Source: Amoebidium appalachense
Taxonomy: Eukaryota > Ichthyosporea
Length of the DNA: 64,000 bases
Assembly (NCBI GenBank): GCA_963693365.1
Contig: CAVNZM010000012.1
Coordinates: forward strand, 5,456,001 to 5,520,000
Reading direction: 5' to 3'
Part shown: piece after piece, positions 12,351-22,373 of the stretch
Numbering within the stretch: position 1 is the stretch's first letter
How the letters are laid out: each line of letters starts with the position of its first letter
The notes under the pieces: model-generated
Seen by the model: only the letters and a program-made list of their open reading frames with translations
Databases searched by the model: none
Told to the model about the DNA's origin: nothing
Position numbers and translations under genes: made by a program

Positions 12351-12383
<33 letters not shown>
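12199..12383 (+). repeat. Dispersed repeat copy ending in poly-C (second copy)
   Basis: Second copy of the repeat seen at 8245-8432: same ordered phrases (ACTCAGACGCAATTGATGAC, TTTGCCTTTGCATGC, GTACTTCGTACCGTGTTCCG), then a 30-bp class poly-C tract from about 12353. The poly-C directly abuts the truncated secreted-protein pseudogene. Weaker relatives may lie at 9050-9193 and 37380-37505, both also ending in poly-C. Confidence 0.6.
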
Positions 12384-12386
<3 letters not shown>

Positions 12387-12398
12387 TGCCGGCGGCCA

Positions 12399-12834
12399 GC
12401 GCGTGCGACTGCAACAGCGTGGGCAAGTGCTCGGTGTACGGCACGTGCTACACACCCGCCACAGCCGCTGAGTACAACAAGCTGATCGATGCAGGGGGGG
12501 AGGTGACGGCGCCAACGCAGTTCGAGGGCAGCCCCAAGGGCTCGAACGAAACGTTTTTCAGCATCATGCCGGGCACAAGCATCCACGTGCAGGCCGGGCA
12601 GAGCCTCACGAAGGTGCTGAAAAACTGGCGGCGCGCGGTGCGATGCGGTGGTCACGGTGGTCAAGTGCACACAGTACCAGAGCTACTTTCGTGGCGGCGT
12701 GCAGCTGTGTGAGCTGGGCTCGTCCAGTGACGATGGCTACCAGTGCACCCGCAGCACGTGCTGCAACTATTGTAGTTTGGTCCAGTAAGTGCCGATAGTA
12801 TTTTTAGTGTAAAGCAGTATGTCTGAATGGTTCG
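12399..12834 (+). pseudogene. 5'-truncated, frameshifted copy of the cysteine-rich secreted protein gene
   Basis: Closely matches 25502-25933, the C-terminal half plus 3' UTR of the intact gene at 25139-25870. Shared peptides include CSVYGTCYTPAT, YNKLID, QFEGSPKGSNETFFSIMPGT and IHVQAGQSLTKVLKNWRR. The copy lacks the signal peptide and first cysteine module. It has a 9-nt-scale in-frame deletion around the VT(V/A)PTQF region, and insertions after NWRR that throw the rest out of frame. Homology starts directly after a poly-C tract and stops about 37 bp before the retrotransposon at 12871. It has no start codon of its own, so it is best read as a dead fragment of a duplicated gene. Confidence 0.85.
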
Positions 12835-12870
12835 CCAAATGGTAAAACGAAGAAGCATTTATACCCGCCC

Positions 12871-13332
12871 TGTTGTTCTCGAGCGGGAGGAGGCAGCGGT
12901 GAGAGATGACACGTGTTCGGTCAGTCGGCGGTAACGGCTACATAGCGGTGCAAGCTGATTGGCCCTAACGGGTAGAATGTTAAGCTCAGTCGTATGTATC
13001 TTTAGTGATTGGATATAGATCAGGTATAGTTATGAAGTGATCCGTAGTTATCAGTAGATAGGTGATATGATTGGTGGCTTTTCCACTGTTCTAAAAATGT
13101 GAGTGAGCCGCGTACCAGCTTTGTAGAGCTGGCTGTGGGCGTCGTTCGTTCAGTTCTTGTTTTTAGAGCTAGTGTGTAGGTGAAAAGAAAAAAGGGGAGG
13201 GAGCAACGTGATAAGGTAATAATTAGGCTGTTTGGGTGTTTTCTTGGTTTGGTGGCACCTTGTGTAAAGGGGCAGAAGCTGAGACCTCAGTCTGATTAGT
13301 TGGTGCCTTACGGTTTGCTCTTGCTTTCTCTT
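12871..13332 (+). repeat. Terminal repeat A1 of the YR retrotransposon
   Basis: 462 bp beginning TGTTGTTCTCGAGCGGGAGG and ending TTGCTTTCTCTT, identical by eye to A2 at 17779-18240 (offset 4908). As the left end it should carry the promoter. After 13332 the sequence becomes unique. Confidence 0.95.
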
Positions 13333-13855
13333 TGGTTTTCGTTTTAGCGTTTGTGTGAGTGTCTGGCATCAGAGGTAAAAGGGATTTGTAGAGTTAGTTG
13401 GTTGAACTAAGTTTGGTGGTGCTACTGTAAAAGCGCACAAACTAGTTGCCTTAGCTAGCTGTCCTTTTTTCTGTTGACTTCTGCAATTGTCACACGAATT
13501 CTGGCAACTCAACGTTAACCAGCTCGTTCTCCTCATTTTCAAGGTTCCTTTTTTCGCTCTAGATATTAATACGACTTTTACATTTGTCTTTTCCCTTCAG
13601 TATGTTGTTTAGCTCGCTAGCGCTGAGGAGTCTTGTAGAGTGAAAAACTACGTAAATTTTGTCTGTCTCTCTGCCTATACAGTCACAGTGAACTTTCTGA
13701 ACTCCAAGCATTACAAATACGTGCTCTGCTTTCCTTGACATGGGCAAGTGAGCCTCTCTTCTTCCCGAGCAGAACTCTCTTATATACGACATTGTGAGTC
13801 AATGCACGGTCTCTACTAGGTAGTCGAGCTCGGTGTAAACACACGGCCTCCCCCT
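13333..13855 (+). other. Internal leader of the YR retrotransposon
   Basis: Unique sequence between repeat A1 and the large coding frame. It is T-rich at first, with no long open frame on the plus strand. I could not find a separate gag frame here. Either gag is absent or highly diverged, or it is contained in the poorly conserved first part of the large frame. Confidence 0.5.
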
Positions 13856-16800
13856 GTGGGGAGGTGCGGGGGGTGTCACGGTGGCGCGCGTGTGTGTGGA
13901 TGGACCGTTCGATGGCAACAAGGATGCCTAGGCCCAGCTTCCACAGATTCGTACCCCCCTGCGCCTCCCGCAGCTGCCCAGCTGAGGCAGGGGGAGGCCA
14001 CGGTCCACAGCCTTCGTTCCCGAACACAGCTGCCACGGAACCAGCTGAGTTTGGTTCTTTCCCCTCGGAAGTGGTACACCGGTGAGCCCGTAGCCCCCCA
14101 TGTTAGTACCCCTGGTGAGGGCGTCACGGGCGCGGCTGAGCCAGGCTTGTTTCCCCATGTGTCTAATGATTTACTTCCACTTCCCCTTTTTGTAGTCCCG
14201 CTGTTGCTTGATGGTGTTAGGTTGTCCTCTCCAAGAAGACGTGGGAGGTTCAACAAGAGATTTGCTGTGTTAAAGTTGGTTAATAGAACCATAGCTGCAA
14301 TCAACACGTTGTATAATGGGCCACCTGGCTCGGTAGAATCTCCTAGGAACGATGTTTGGCACAACATGCACGACACCTCTTCCCAGAATCACACACACTT
14401 TTCAACATTTTCCCCTCCTACCAGCACACATTTTTTTCCCACGCCTTTTCCTAAATCCACGCACTTTTCTCATGCACCCTCACCGGCACAGACACAATCC
14501 ATTCAGCGAATTTTCGTTTTTTGCGCGGATATGCGCCGCAGGATCAGCAATGTCCCCTTAGCGGCTGTGTCTGAATCTTTCCCATATTTCAATCACTCAA
14601 AAGCTTTCACCCCCATAGTTGCTGAGCGTATTGCCCTTCCTCCTGAGGGGTTTGGGGCAACAGTTCCGCTCCTAGAGGTCCTTCCACCTGACCTCAAGGA
14701 GATGATGGAGAAGCCAAACGTGTTGGTGGTGGCGTCAAATTGCACGGGTGACGCGGTCGGACAGCCGAACGGTCACGGAGTTTGCGGGCTTGGGGGCGTG
14801 TTGGCAACTGAGAGCACCACTGAGGGTGCTGAAGGAGCCCACCCTTTGCCCGGGCGTCCTGTCCATGCATTTGCGTCGCCTGCGGAGTGGCCTATATTGG
14901 CTAAGCGTATGTATGTTTGTGGTATGGTTGCTTTTTCAGAAATTTCGGAGCCCCCAAAGATTATCAATGGTTTATTTGCGGTGGAGAAAGATGAGAAGGA
15001 AGACCGTCTTATCATGGATGCTCGCCCCATGAATGCAGTCATGATAGACCCGCCCAATCCGAATTTTCCCAGTCCGGCAGATTTGTGTAGTATCATTGTT
15101 CCGAAGGACGCAGCGGTGGTGGTGGCCAAGTACGATTTTTCGAATTTCTACCACCGTTTTCGGGTGCCAGACTGGCTGTCTTGGTACCAAGGGCTTCCGC
15201 CGGTTTCGTCTTCAGCAGTGGGACTGCCGGGTGTCGATAGGTTGGTGTATCCGCGGGTGTTGTCTATGCCGATGGGCTGGAAATGGGCACCGTTTGTCGC
15301 CCAACGTTCTCACCAGCACATCACGCACCCGCCTTTACGTATCGAACGATGCATCCAATCGAATTCTTCACCGGCACATTCCATTACCGACCAATCGGAT
15401 ACGGCACATTTGATCTACGTGGATGATTGGGTGGGGGTTGGGTTGGAGGAATCTACTGTAAATTCCGAGATGACGGCAGCCGGGCGCGCTGGAGAGACAC
15501 ACGGATTCGAAATAAAACCGTCCAAAACGGTCACGGCGTCACGAGACCACCCGGAGACCGTAGCACTTGGGTTGGCTATAGGACGGGACGGTGTTATTCG
15601 ACCGGATGCATCACGGTTGGCGCGGCTACTAGCCGACACAAAGGCGGTTCTGTTCATGCGGGAGGTGGCTCCACGGGCGTTATCTCGTTTGCTTGGGGGC
15701 TGGAGGTGGTTGTTGCTTTTGAATAGTGCTTTATTTTCTGTGTTAGAGGCGAGTTATCAGTTTGCGTTGTCAGCCGGCCAATGTCCACTAACGGCATGCC
15801 CAATCCCCTCTGCAGTCAAGGGGGAGTTGGCCCTGTTGGTGGATTTGGCACCTCTCATTGTGTGTGATTTGACGGCTGCTCCCGCCTCTCTTCTGTTGGC
15901 ATCAGATGCGTCCACCAAGGGAGCAGGTGTTTCTATTGCGTCCGTTACGGCTGAGCAATCGTTGACGGCATTAGCACAGTCGGTGTCCAGACCCGGTTAT
16001 TCCTTCTTGGGGCCTGTGGACGACACCGGTGAGCTCGTGATTAACGCCCTTTCAGCCGATGAATGTAACGACAGCACGAACCACCCCACGACCGACGACT
16101 CTTTTCTGAAAGTAGTTGACGGTCTGCAGTGGCACCATCCGATATCTACTCCGTGGCGGCACGAAGATCACATCACCATCCTCGAGGGGCACGCGCTGCT
16201 ATTATCACTACGACGTTTCACGCGAGCACCACAAAATCACAGCACCAGAGTAGCTCATCTCATCGACAACACATCTTTATTGTTTGCGGTGGCCAAGGGT
16301 AGATCGAGTTCACGACGGCTAAACCATCTGTGCCGGCGGGTGGCAGCACTTGTGTGTGCAGCCGCACTTCGACCGGCGTGGGTGTGGGTCCCTTCTGCCC
16401 ACAATCCAGCAGACATGCCGTCACGTGACGTCGTCCCCTCTGCAAAAATCACGCATATGCTCAATCTCAATGTCACGGCTCCCACAGTGGCGAAATACGA
16501 CAACGCCTTGAACAAATTCGTAGCGTGGTGTGTGGAAGATGGGGTGAGCACCTTCCAGTCGGTAGAGCAGGTGGATAACATGCTTGCGAGCTATGCAGCT
16601 GACATGTACGAAGAGTTGGGAGAGACCCGCAGCGGGCTCGCCCACTGCAAGACGGTGCTGTCAGCCATCCACCATTTCTATCCCCAGTGCAAGGACTCCT
16701 TGGTCCTGTCGGCCAGGGTCCTAAGGGGGTGGGACCATGCTAACCCGACCAATCACCACAGACCACTCCCCTACGACTACATGATTTTGGCAGTGTCGGC

Positions 16801-17395
16801 TCTGTGGGAATACAAGATGCCGCACGTAGCACTCTATCTGTGTATGTCATTCGCAACCTACACCCGGCCGGGGGAGCTCTCGCGGCGCACGGTGGCAGAC
16901 TTCATTCCTCCGAATGATCCACGGTTGATTGAAATCAATGCTCCAGCGGGCAGTGCAGTGTTGCTTCTTCCACGGTCCAAAACGGGCAATCATCAGATGG
17001 TGGTGATCCGTGATCCAGTGTGCTTGCATTTGCTGCAGAAGCTCATGGCAGTGGGTGCATTTCCCCATGGCTCCCGCCCATCCGACCCTCTGTTTCATCC
17101 TGGGTACACACCATCGCTGGTAGCAACTCGTATGCAACAGAGTCTGACGGCTGTGGGCCTGGATAGCGACTTCTCATTGTACAGCACACGGCACGGGGCA
17201 GCCTCCACAGCAGCACTCAGAGGGGAGGACTATGAGCAAATTCGTATCAATGGTCGGTGGCGTAATTTCACGACGCCTTTCAACCACTACATTGACACGA
17301 ACAAGGCCATGCTCCTGGCAATTTCAATGCCCGCTCATCTGTCAGCCCAGGCAAAATCCTTGGCCCGTAGGCCACACATGATTACGCACGATTAG
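13856..17395 (+). CDS. Reverse transcriptase / RNase H / tyrosine recombinase polyprotein
   Basis: One open frame of 1179 codons from 13856 to the stop at 17393-17395. The first in-frame ATG is codon 171 (14366), but PRRRGRFNKRFAVLKLVNRT upstream of it looks coding, so the true start is unresolved. A GT-AG segment at 14082-14195 (114 bp, multiple of 3, ending in a strong pyrimidine tract plus TTGTAG) could be an intron that leaves the frame intact either way. RT motifs: LIMDARPMN, VAKYDFSNFYHRF, SMPMGWKWAPFVAQ and the catalytic YVDDW at residues 521-525. RNase H: LLLASDASTKGAGVSI and VWVPSAHNPADMPSRD. Recombinase: TRPGE Arg1004, the SKTGNH lysine region, YSTR (Tyr1109/Arg1112), GRW (Trp1135) and the nucleophile candidate HYID Tyr1145. 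The first residue of the usual HxxR box is Tyr. The element appears young and intact. Confidence 0.93.
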   Translation: MGRCGGCHGGARVCGWTVRWQQGCLGPASTDSYPPAPPAAAQLRQGEATVHSLRSRTQLPRNQLSLVLSPRKWYTGEPVAPHVSTPGEGVTGAAEPGLFPHVSNDLLPLPLFVVPLLLDGVRLSSPRRRGRFNKRFAVLKLVNRTIAAINTLYNGPPGSVESPRNDVWHNMHDTSSQNHTHFSTFSPPTSTHFFPTPFPKSTHFSHAPSPAQTQSIQRIFVFCADMRRRISNVPLAAVSESFPYFNHSKAFTPIVAERIALPPEGFGATVPLLEVLPPDLKEMMEKPNVLVVASNCTGDAVGQPNGHGVCGLGGVLATESTTEGAEGAHPLPGRPVHAFASPAEWPILAKRMYVCGMVAFSEISEPPKIINGLFAVEKDEKEDRLIMDARPMNAVMIDPPNPNFPSPADLCSIIVPKDAAVVVAKYDFSNFYHRFRVPDWLSWYQGLPPVSSSAVGLPGVDRLVYPRVLSMPMGWKWAPFVAQRSHQHITHPPLRIERCIQSNSSPAHSITDQSDTAHLIYVDDWVGVGLEESTVNSEMTAAGRAGETHGFEIKPSKTVTASRDHPETVALGLAIGRDGVIRPDASRLARLLADTKAVLFMREVAPRALSRLLGGWRWLLLLNSALFSVLEASYQFALSAGQCPLTACPIPSAVKGELALLVDLAPLIVCDLTAAPASLLLASDASTKGAGVSIASVTAEQSLTALAQSVSRPGYSFLGPVDDTGELVINALSADECNDSTNHPTTDDSFLKVVDGLQWHHPISTPWRHEDHITILEGHALLLSLRRFTRAPQNHSTRVAHLIDNTSLLFAVAKGRSSSRRLNHLCRRVAALVCAAALRPAWVWVPSAHNPADMPSRDVVPSAKITHMLNLNVTAPTVAKYDNALNKFVAWCVEDGVSTFQSVEQVDNMLASYAADMYEELGETRSGLAHCKTVLSAIHHFYPQCKDSLVLSARVLRGWDHANPTNHHRPLPYDYMILAVSALWEYKMPHVALYLCMSFATYTRPGELSRRTVADFIPPNDPRLIEINAPAGSAVLLLPRSKTGNHQMVVIRDPVCLHLLQKLMAVGAFPHGSRPSDPLFHPGYTPSLVATRMQQSLTAVGLDSDFSLYSTRHGAASTAALRGEDYEQIRINGRWRNFTTPFNHYIDTNKAMLLAISMPAHLSAQAKSLARRPHMITHD

Positions 17396-17476
17396 CAGCT
17401 ACAGGCTTCTACTACACACACCCAACACACATTATTTAAAAGACACAATCACAAAATAAAAACAAGTAGGGTAGGT

Positions 17477-17778
17477 TTGGATAGATGAAGGGGTTCTTTC
17501 GGCCATTGTGTGCTGGAAGTGCTGTTCCTTCAATAGCCTATCATACACACACAAACACACACACATACACACACACACACGTGTGCACACACACACAGTG
17601 TTCTGGGGTTTAGGGGGTTTATCCGGGGGTTTTTGGGGTTTTCTGATCAGATACTGATATTATTTATTAGGGCTAAAATCAATAATAAAATTCCTCACTG
17701 ACTTGCATTTCTGCTTCTCTTTGTCTCGGTCACCTCGGGGAGCCACGACGGGAGTGAGGGGAAGTCTTGCCTCCGGCA
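17477..17778 (+). repeat. Repeat B1 of the YR retrotransposon
   Basis: 302 bp from TTGGATAGATGAAGGGG to CCTCCGGCA, repeated as B2 at 18256-18557 (offset 779). It contains a CA-repeat, ACGTGTGCACAC, and a run of four G-blocks at 17605-17638 with quadruplex potential. It ends exactly where A2 begins. Confidence 0.95.
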
Positions 17779-18240
17779 TGTTGTTCTCGAGCGGGAGGAG
17801 GCAGCGGTGAGAGATGACACGTGTTCGGTCAGTCGGCGGTAACGGCTACATAGCGGTGCAAGCTGATTGGCCCTAACGGGTAGAATGTTAAGCTCAGTCG
17901 TATGTATCTTTAGTGATTGGATATAGATCAGGTATAGTTATGAAGTGATCCGTAGTTATCAGTAGATAGGTGATATGATTGGTGGCTTTTCCACTGTTCT
18001 AAAAATGTGAGTGAGCCGCGTACCAGCTTTGTAGAGCTGGCTGTGGGCGTCGTTCGTTCAGTTCTTGTTTTTAGAGCTAGTGTGTAGGTGAAAAGAAAAA
18101 AGGGGAGGGAGCAACGTGATAAGGTAATAATTAGGCTGTTTGGGTGTTTTCTTGGTTTGGTGGCACCTTGTGTAAAGGGGCAGAAGCTGAGACCTCAGTC
18201 TGATTAGTTGGTGCCTTACGGTTTGCTCTTGCTTTCTCTT
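17779..18240 (+). repeat. Repeat A2 of the YR retrotransposon
   Basis: Second 462-bp copy of A1, directly joined to B1 on its left. A 15-bp linker CCCTCCCACCCACCC follows before B2. Confidence 0.95.
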
Positions 18241-18255
18241 CCCTCCCACCCACCC

Positions 18256-18557
18256 TTGGATAGATGAAGGGGTTCTTTCGGCCATTGTGTGCTGGAAGTG
18301 CTGTTCCTTCAATAGCCTATCATACACACACAAACACACACACATACACACACACACACGTGTGCACACACACACAGTGTTCTGGGGTTTAGGGGGTTTA
18401 TCCGGGGGTTTTGGGGGTTTTCTGATCAGATACTGATATTATTTATTAGGGCTAAAATCAATAATAAAATTCCTCACTGACTTGCATTTCTGCTTCTCTT
18501 TGTCTCGGTCACCTCGGGGAGCCACGACGGGAGTGAGGGGAAGTCTTGCCTCCGGCA
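18256..18557 (+). repeat. Terminal repeat B2 of the YR retrotransposon
   Basis: 302-bp right end of the element, same as B1 apart from one T/G difference in the G-block region. It ends CCTCCGGCA, after which flanking DNA (ATCCTTGTTACATTG) begins. Confidence 0.95.
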
Positions 18558-18744
18558 ATCCTTGTTACATTGCCGCCATTTCCCTTTACATTTTGTGCGT
18601 GACTTTGAGCCATTGAACGCACGTCGTTTGAGATAAACCGCGCTTTAGCGTTTTATCTGCAAACGGATCGGTCAGAGTGGATCGCCAATCAAAAAGCGAC
18701 CAAAAACCAGTTTACGCCATGCGGGACTGGATTATAACAGGTGC

Positions 18745-18969
18745 GATCACGGCCAAGGTGCAAGGTTATCGACAATATATCGTAGGTAAAGGGGCTCGCT
18801 ACACACCAACAAAGGAGGTTCGTTTTTTCTCTTGACTGGGATTTATTGATCAGTGGTCGATCACGGCCAAGGTGCAAGGTTATCGACAATATATCGTAGG
18901 TAAAAGGGGCTACACACCAACAAAGGAGGTTCGTTTTTTCTCTTGACTGGGATTTATTGATCAGTGGTC
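18745..18969. repeat. 114-bp tandem duplication flanking the retrotransposon
   Basis: Two copies (18745-18858, 18859-18969) starting GATCACGGCCAAGGTGCAAG and ending TTGACTGGGATTTATTGATC plus a few bases. They differ by a 3-bp deletion and an A insertion near the middle. Both copies stay open in one minus-strand frame, but I see no recognisable protein. Confidence 0.9.
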
Positions 18970-21044
18970 CAGTGGATATGAAGGCAACGTGCAGCCACAG
19001 GCTACATGACCACCAAAATAACCGACTTCGAAAGAGCCACAGCGATGAAATAAAAAATAAAACAACAAGTGACCAAAGGACACCAGCGGGCAAAGGTACA
19101 AGTGCACGTGTATGCGTGAAACTAGTTTGCTCCAACTAGTCATATGCAGCGATGATGACCAGGCCACACTCCGAAAAGAAGACATCATTACTGCTGCCCC
19201 GGCAACAGGCCCCCCTCCAAACCTACCGGGGCACAGCAAGCAAGTCAGCCCTTTAAAGAGCAATGCAGACCAACTTATCCGAGCGAGAAAACAATCCCCA
19301 CGGGCCCGTCCCCTAGAAAGCCCGCAGAAGCTGTCTCTAACTCTTTGATAAGGTGGCCTAGTTGTGGCAGGACACACAGGAAAGCACATTGTCAACTACA
19401 GAATGCATGCAAGCAAACCCAGTCATTGCCATACTGCTGAAGGCTAAAAACACGGCAGCCACAAGGAAAGCTCCTTGGCGACCTCACAGTAGCTACCCCT
19501 CCACTCACGCAGTGCAGAAGCAGTTGAAGAAGTTGCAGCAGCCCACCGCCAATAGATAGCTCGCGTAGAAGCGTAGATAGCGTGTAGGAGTCACCGTAAG
19601 TTGCAGTGGGCCACCAGATGTCGAAGAAACCACTCCTCGAGCGAGAAACTCCGCGAAAGGGAGATGTCCCCACACTCTCACAGTAGTATACGTAGGAATA
19701 GACAAGGCGGCACTACACACACACAGTGTCACGTTCCCCTGAGTGGGACCCCTTCCCACCACAAAAAGAAAAAAAGAAAGCCTTTATATACCTGCCATGG
19801 TGATGAATCGGGGGAAAAAAGTTGACGTGACAGCTAAAAGATCGAAGTAAAAGTGAACTCGTGTGAATTTTGGTCGATAGTCTAATAGCGGGAACACTCG
19901 ATTGAAATTGGATGAAGATCTAGGATGAATATGTGCATTTTGGTCTGTCGCCGAAAACAACATACACGAAGTTTAGGAACGGGCCGAGGAAGGGCCGAGG
20001 ACAGGCCTGGTAGCCTAGATTTGGATAGCGGGGTACAGTATGCGTATCATTCAGTCACAGCGCTGCAGCAGAGTCTCAGGCCTTCACAAAAAGGTCGCCG
20101 TACCAAGTCAGCTCCTTCAAGTCTGACGAACATTGGCAGCACGTTCTATATTAGTGCCGCCCACAACAGCACACAAGCCCGGTCTAGGTCTAGGGATAAA
20201 GCTAAAGCCCAGATCTAATAGAACGCTTTCACACGGGACCCCCTTAAGTAATTACGTACGGCAAAGAATGACAAGTGGGCGCACTTTGCGTACAAACCCT
20301 GAACAGACACTTGGGGCTGGGGAGACATGGTAGTGGGCAATGACAAAGTTTTGAACGAGCATACCTTGGAAACCATGAGAATTCAACATCAGTTGTCAGC
20401 AGCTGGACCTCCGGTTTTTTTGTGCTTTCTGAGCCCTTGCAAACGTCCCGTTTGTGGAGGGGTCAACTCCATATTTTCATGTTCGCCTTTCAACTAGTGG
20501 TGTAGGTAACTGTCCCCTCCCCGCCTCCCTCCCCCTCCGGTCCCCTCCCCCCCCCCTCCCCCCCCCCCCCCCCCTCCCCCCTTCCTTCCCCTCCGGTTCC
20601 CTCCCTCTTCCGAAAGTTTCATCTCTACCCCACGCCCACCTTTCCCCATGTCTTGACGGATGGACGTTCACCTACTTTCCACGACAACATGTGTGTCCAG
20701 CACTTTCGGGTATTCCTCCCATTCTCCACTTCCTCTCTCTAACTACTCGGTAGTAAGGGCAGTGTGCATCTGACCACGGTTTCCTTGTCTTCATTGCAAC
20801 CGTTGCACTTCCCCTTTGGCTCCGACCCTAACACGTGAAAGCTATTCGTTCAAATTCTCTACAGCGATCCCCCCCTCCCCCTCCTTTTCTGGCATTACCT
20901 CCTTCAGCAAAACTCACATTCCACCAAAGTTACCATCAGCAGAAGCAATAAGCTTCCAAGCACACATGCAAAGCCCCCGCCCCCCTCCCACCCCCCTCCC
21001 ACCCCTTCCGCCCCCCCCCCACACACACACACATGCATAGACAC

Positions 21045-21110
<66 letters not shown>

Positions 21111-21192
21111 TCACACACTCACTCACACATACACGCACACACACACACATGTACACACACGCACGCACGCACACGCACATGCACACACGCCC

Positions 21193-21243
<51 letters not shown>

Positions 21244-22272
21244 AAACACACACATACACATATACGTCACGCGACACATACATAGTAGCCGTGTGCATGC
21301 CTAGGCCGATGCAGTTGCCCGTGAACTAACAATGATCTACGTTTATCTGGAACCACTATGGTATGCCTATCAATAAACGTGAACAGATACAAGCAACCAA
21401 CAACACACACGCTTGCAAGGACTACATTGTAATGCACACACACGCGCGCGCGCACACACACACACAGACAGACAGACAGACATACGTGGCTCGCTGCACG
21501 CACACACACACACTCCGGTGTCACACAGGCATGCTCGCACTCATGCACACACACACACACAACGTTACGTTCGTTCCTTGTTCGTATACACAGTACACTC
21601 CTAAACTCCAAGTTACAGTCTGGCGTCTGCTTCCGCGCAATACACACATAGGTTAGAGAAACCTATCACTGACACACCGTGCATAGTTGTTACGACGGTT
21701 ATTCACGCACACACGTTCAGGCACACACTCAGAAACTTGCGCAAGTGCTGTGCCCAAGGCAAAATAGATGCTGGCAGTGATGCTTTAGCTACACTGGTGT
21801 GGTTGATAGAGCCCGAAGTTATGATGGGGTTGAGCCCCAGATTTGCAGCCCTGTTAGCCTTCAATAATCGTAAGTATTCAAAGGCATCACGGTGGGGTGG
21901 GGGCCCACTGGTGTGTCCCGTTCTGTGTGCACTCTACGTGTATGATGTTCTAGCGCACATGCCTGCCTGTGCGTGGCTACGATGTTTTCCTCCAAAGAGT
22001 GGGTGTGGGCCATGGAACGGTGTATCTACAAGCAATATGTGTTACCGCACAATATGTATGTGGGAACACCTGGCGGTCTGGAAGGTGTGGGCTAAGGGAT
22101 GGAATAATACTTCTTTGGGCCATGGGCAAGTTGAGCCGAGTGAATAACTTCTTTTACATCTACCTACCACGGTAGCTGGAAACACGTGTGGGGGATGTGC
22201 CGCAGTACACTGTTTGAACAGTAGTGCATACACATGAGGCTTATATCAGCCCCCCCTCCCCCCCTCCCCCCG

Positions 22273-22373
<101 letters not shown>

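Larger units (their letters stand above)
12871..18557 (+). mobile_element. Tyrosine-recombinase (DIRS-order, PAT/Ngaro-like) retrotransposon, full length
   Basis: A 5687-bp element with split direct repeats in the order A1 (12871-13332), coding frame (13856-17395), B1 (17477-17778), A2 (17779-18240), 15-bp C-rich linker, B2 (18256-18557). A1 and A2 are both 462 bp and look identical by eye. B1 and B2 are both 302 bp with one visible T/G difference. B1 abuts A2 directly, so the internal junction (CTCCGGCA/TGTTGTTC) is exactly what joining the right end to the left end would give, as expected for replication through a circle. No target-site duplication is visible, as expected for tyrosine-recombinase integration. 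The element starts TG and ends CA. It encodes RT, RNase H and a tyrosine recombinase and has no DDE integrase or protease that I can see. The near-identical repeats mean a very recent insertion. Confidence 0.93.

Noticed and set aside
12871-18240. Reading A1 and A2 as ordinary LTRs
   Set aside because: The element continues past A2 into B2, B1 precedes A2, there is no target-site duplication, and the frame ends in a tyrosine recombinase rather than a DDE integrase.
18689-19135. 148-codon minus-strand frame spanning the 114-bp duplication
   Set aside because: Openness comes from the duplicated unit; no homology or codon bias was seen.
19112-19348. 78-codon open frame downstream of the retrotransposon
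   Set aside because: Unremarkable composition, no domain and no initiation context; could be chance.
21737-21874. Possible isolated exon (LVWLIEPEVMMGLSPRF)
   Set aside because: Has an acceptor-like CAG and a GTAAGT donor, but no upstream or downstream exons or recognised domain.
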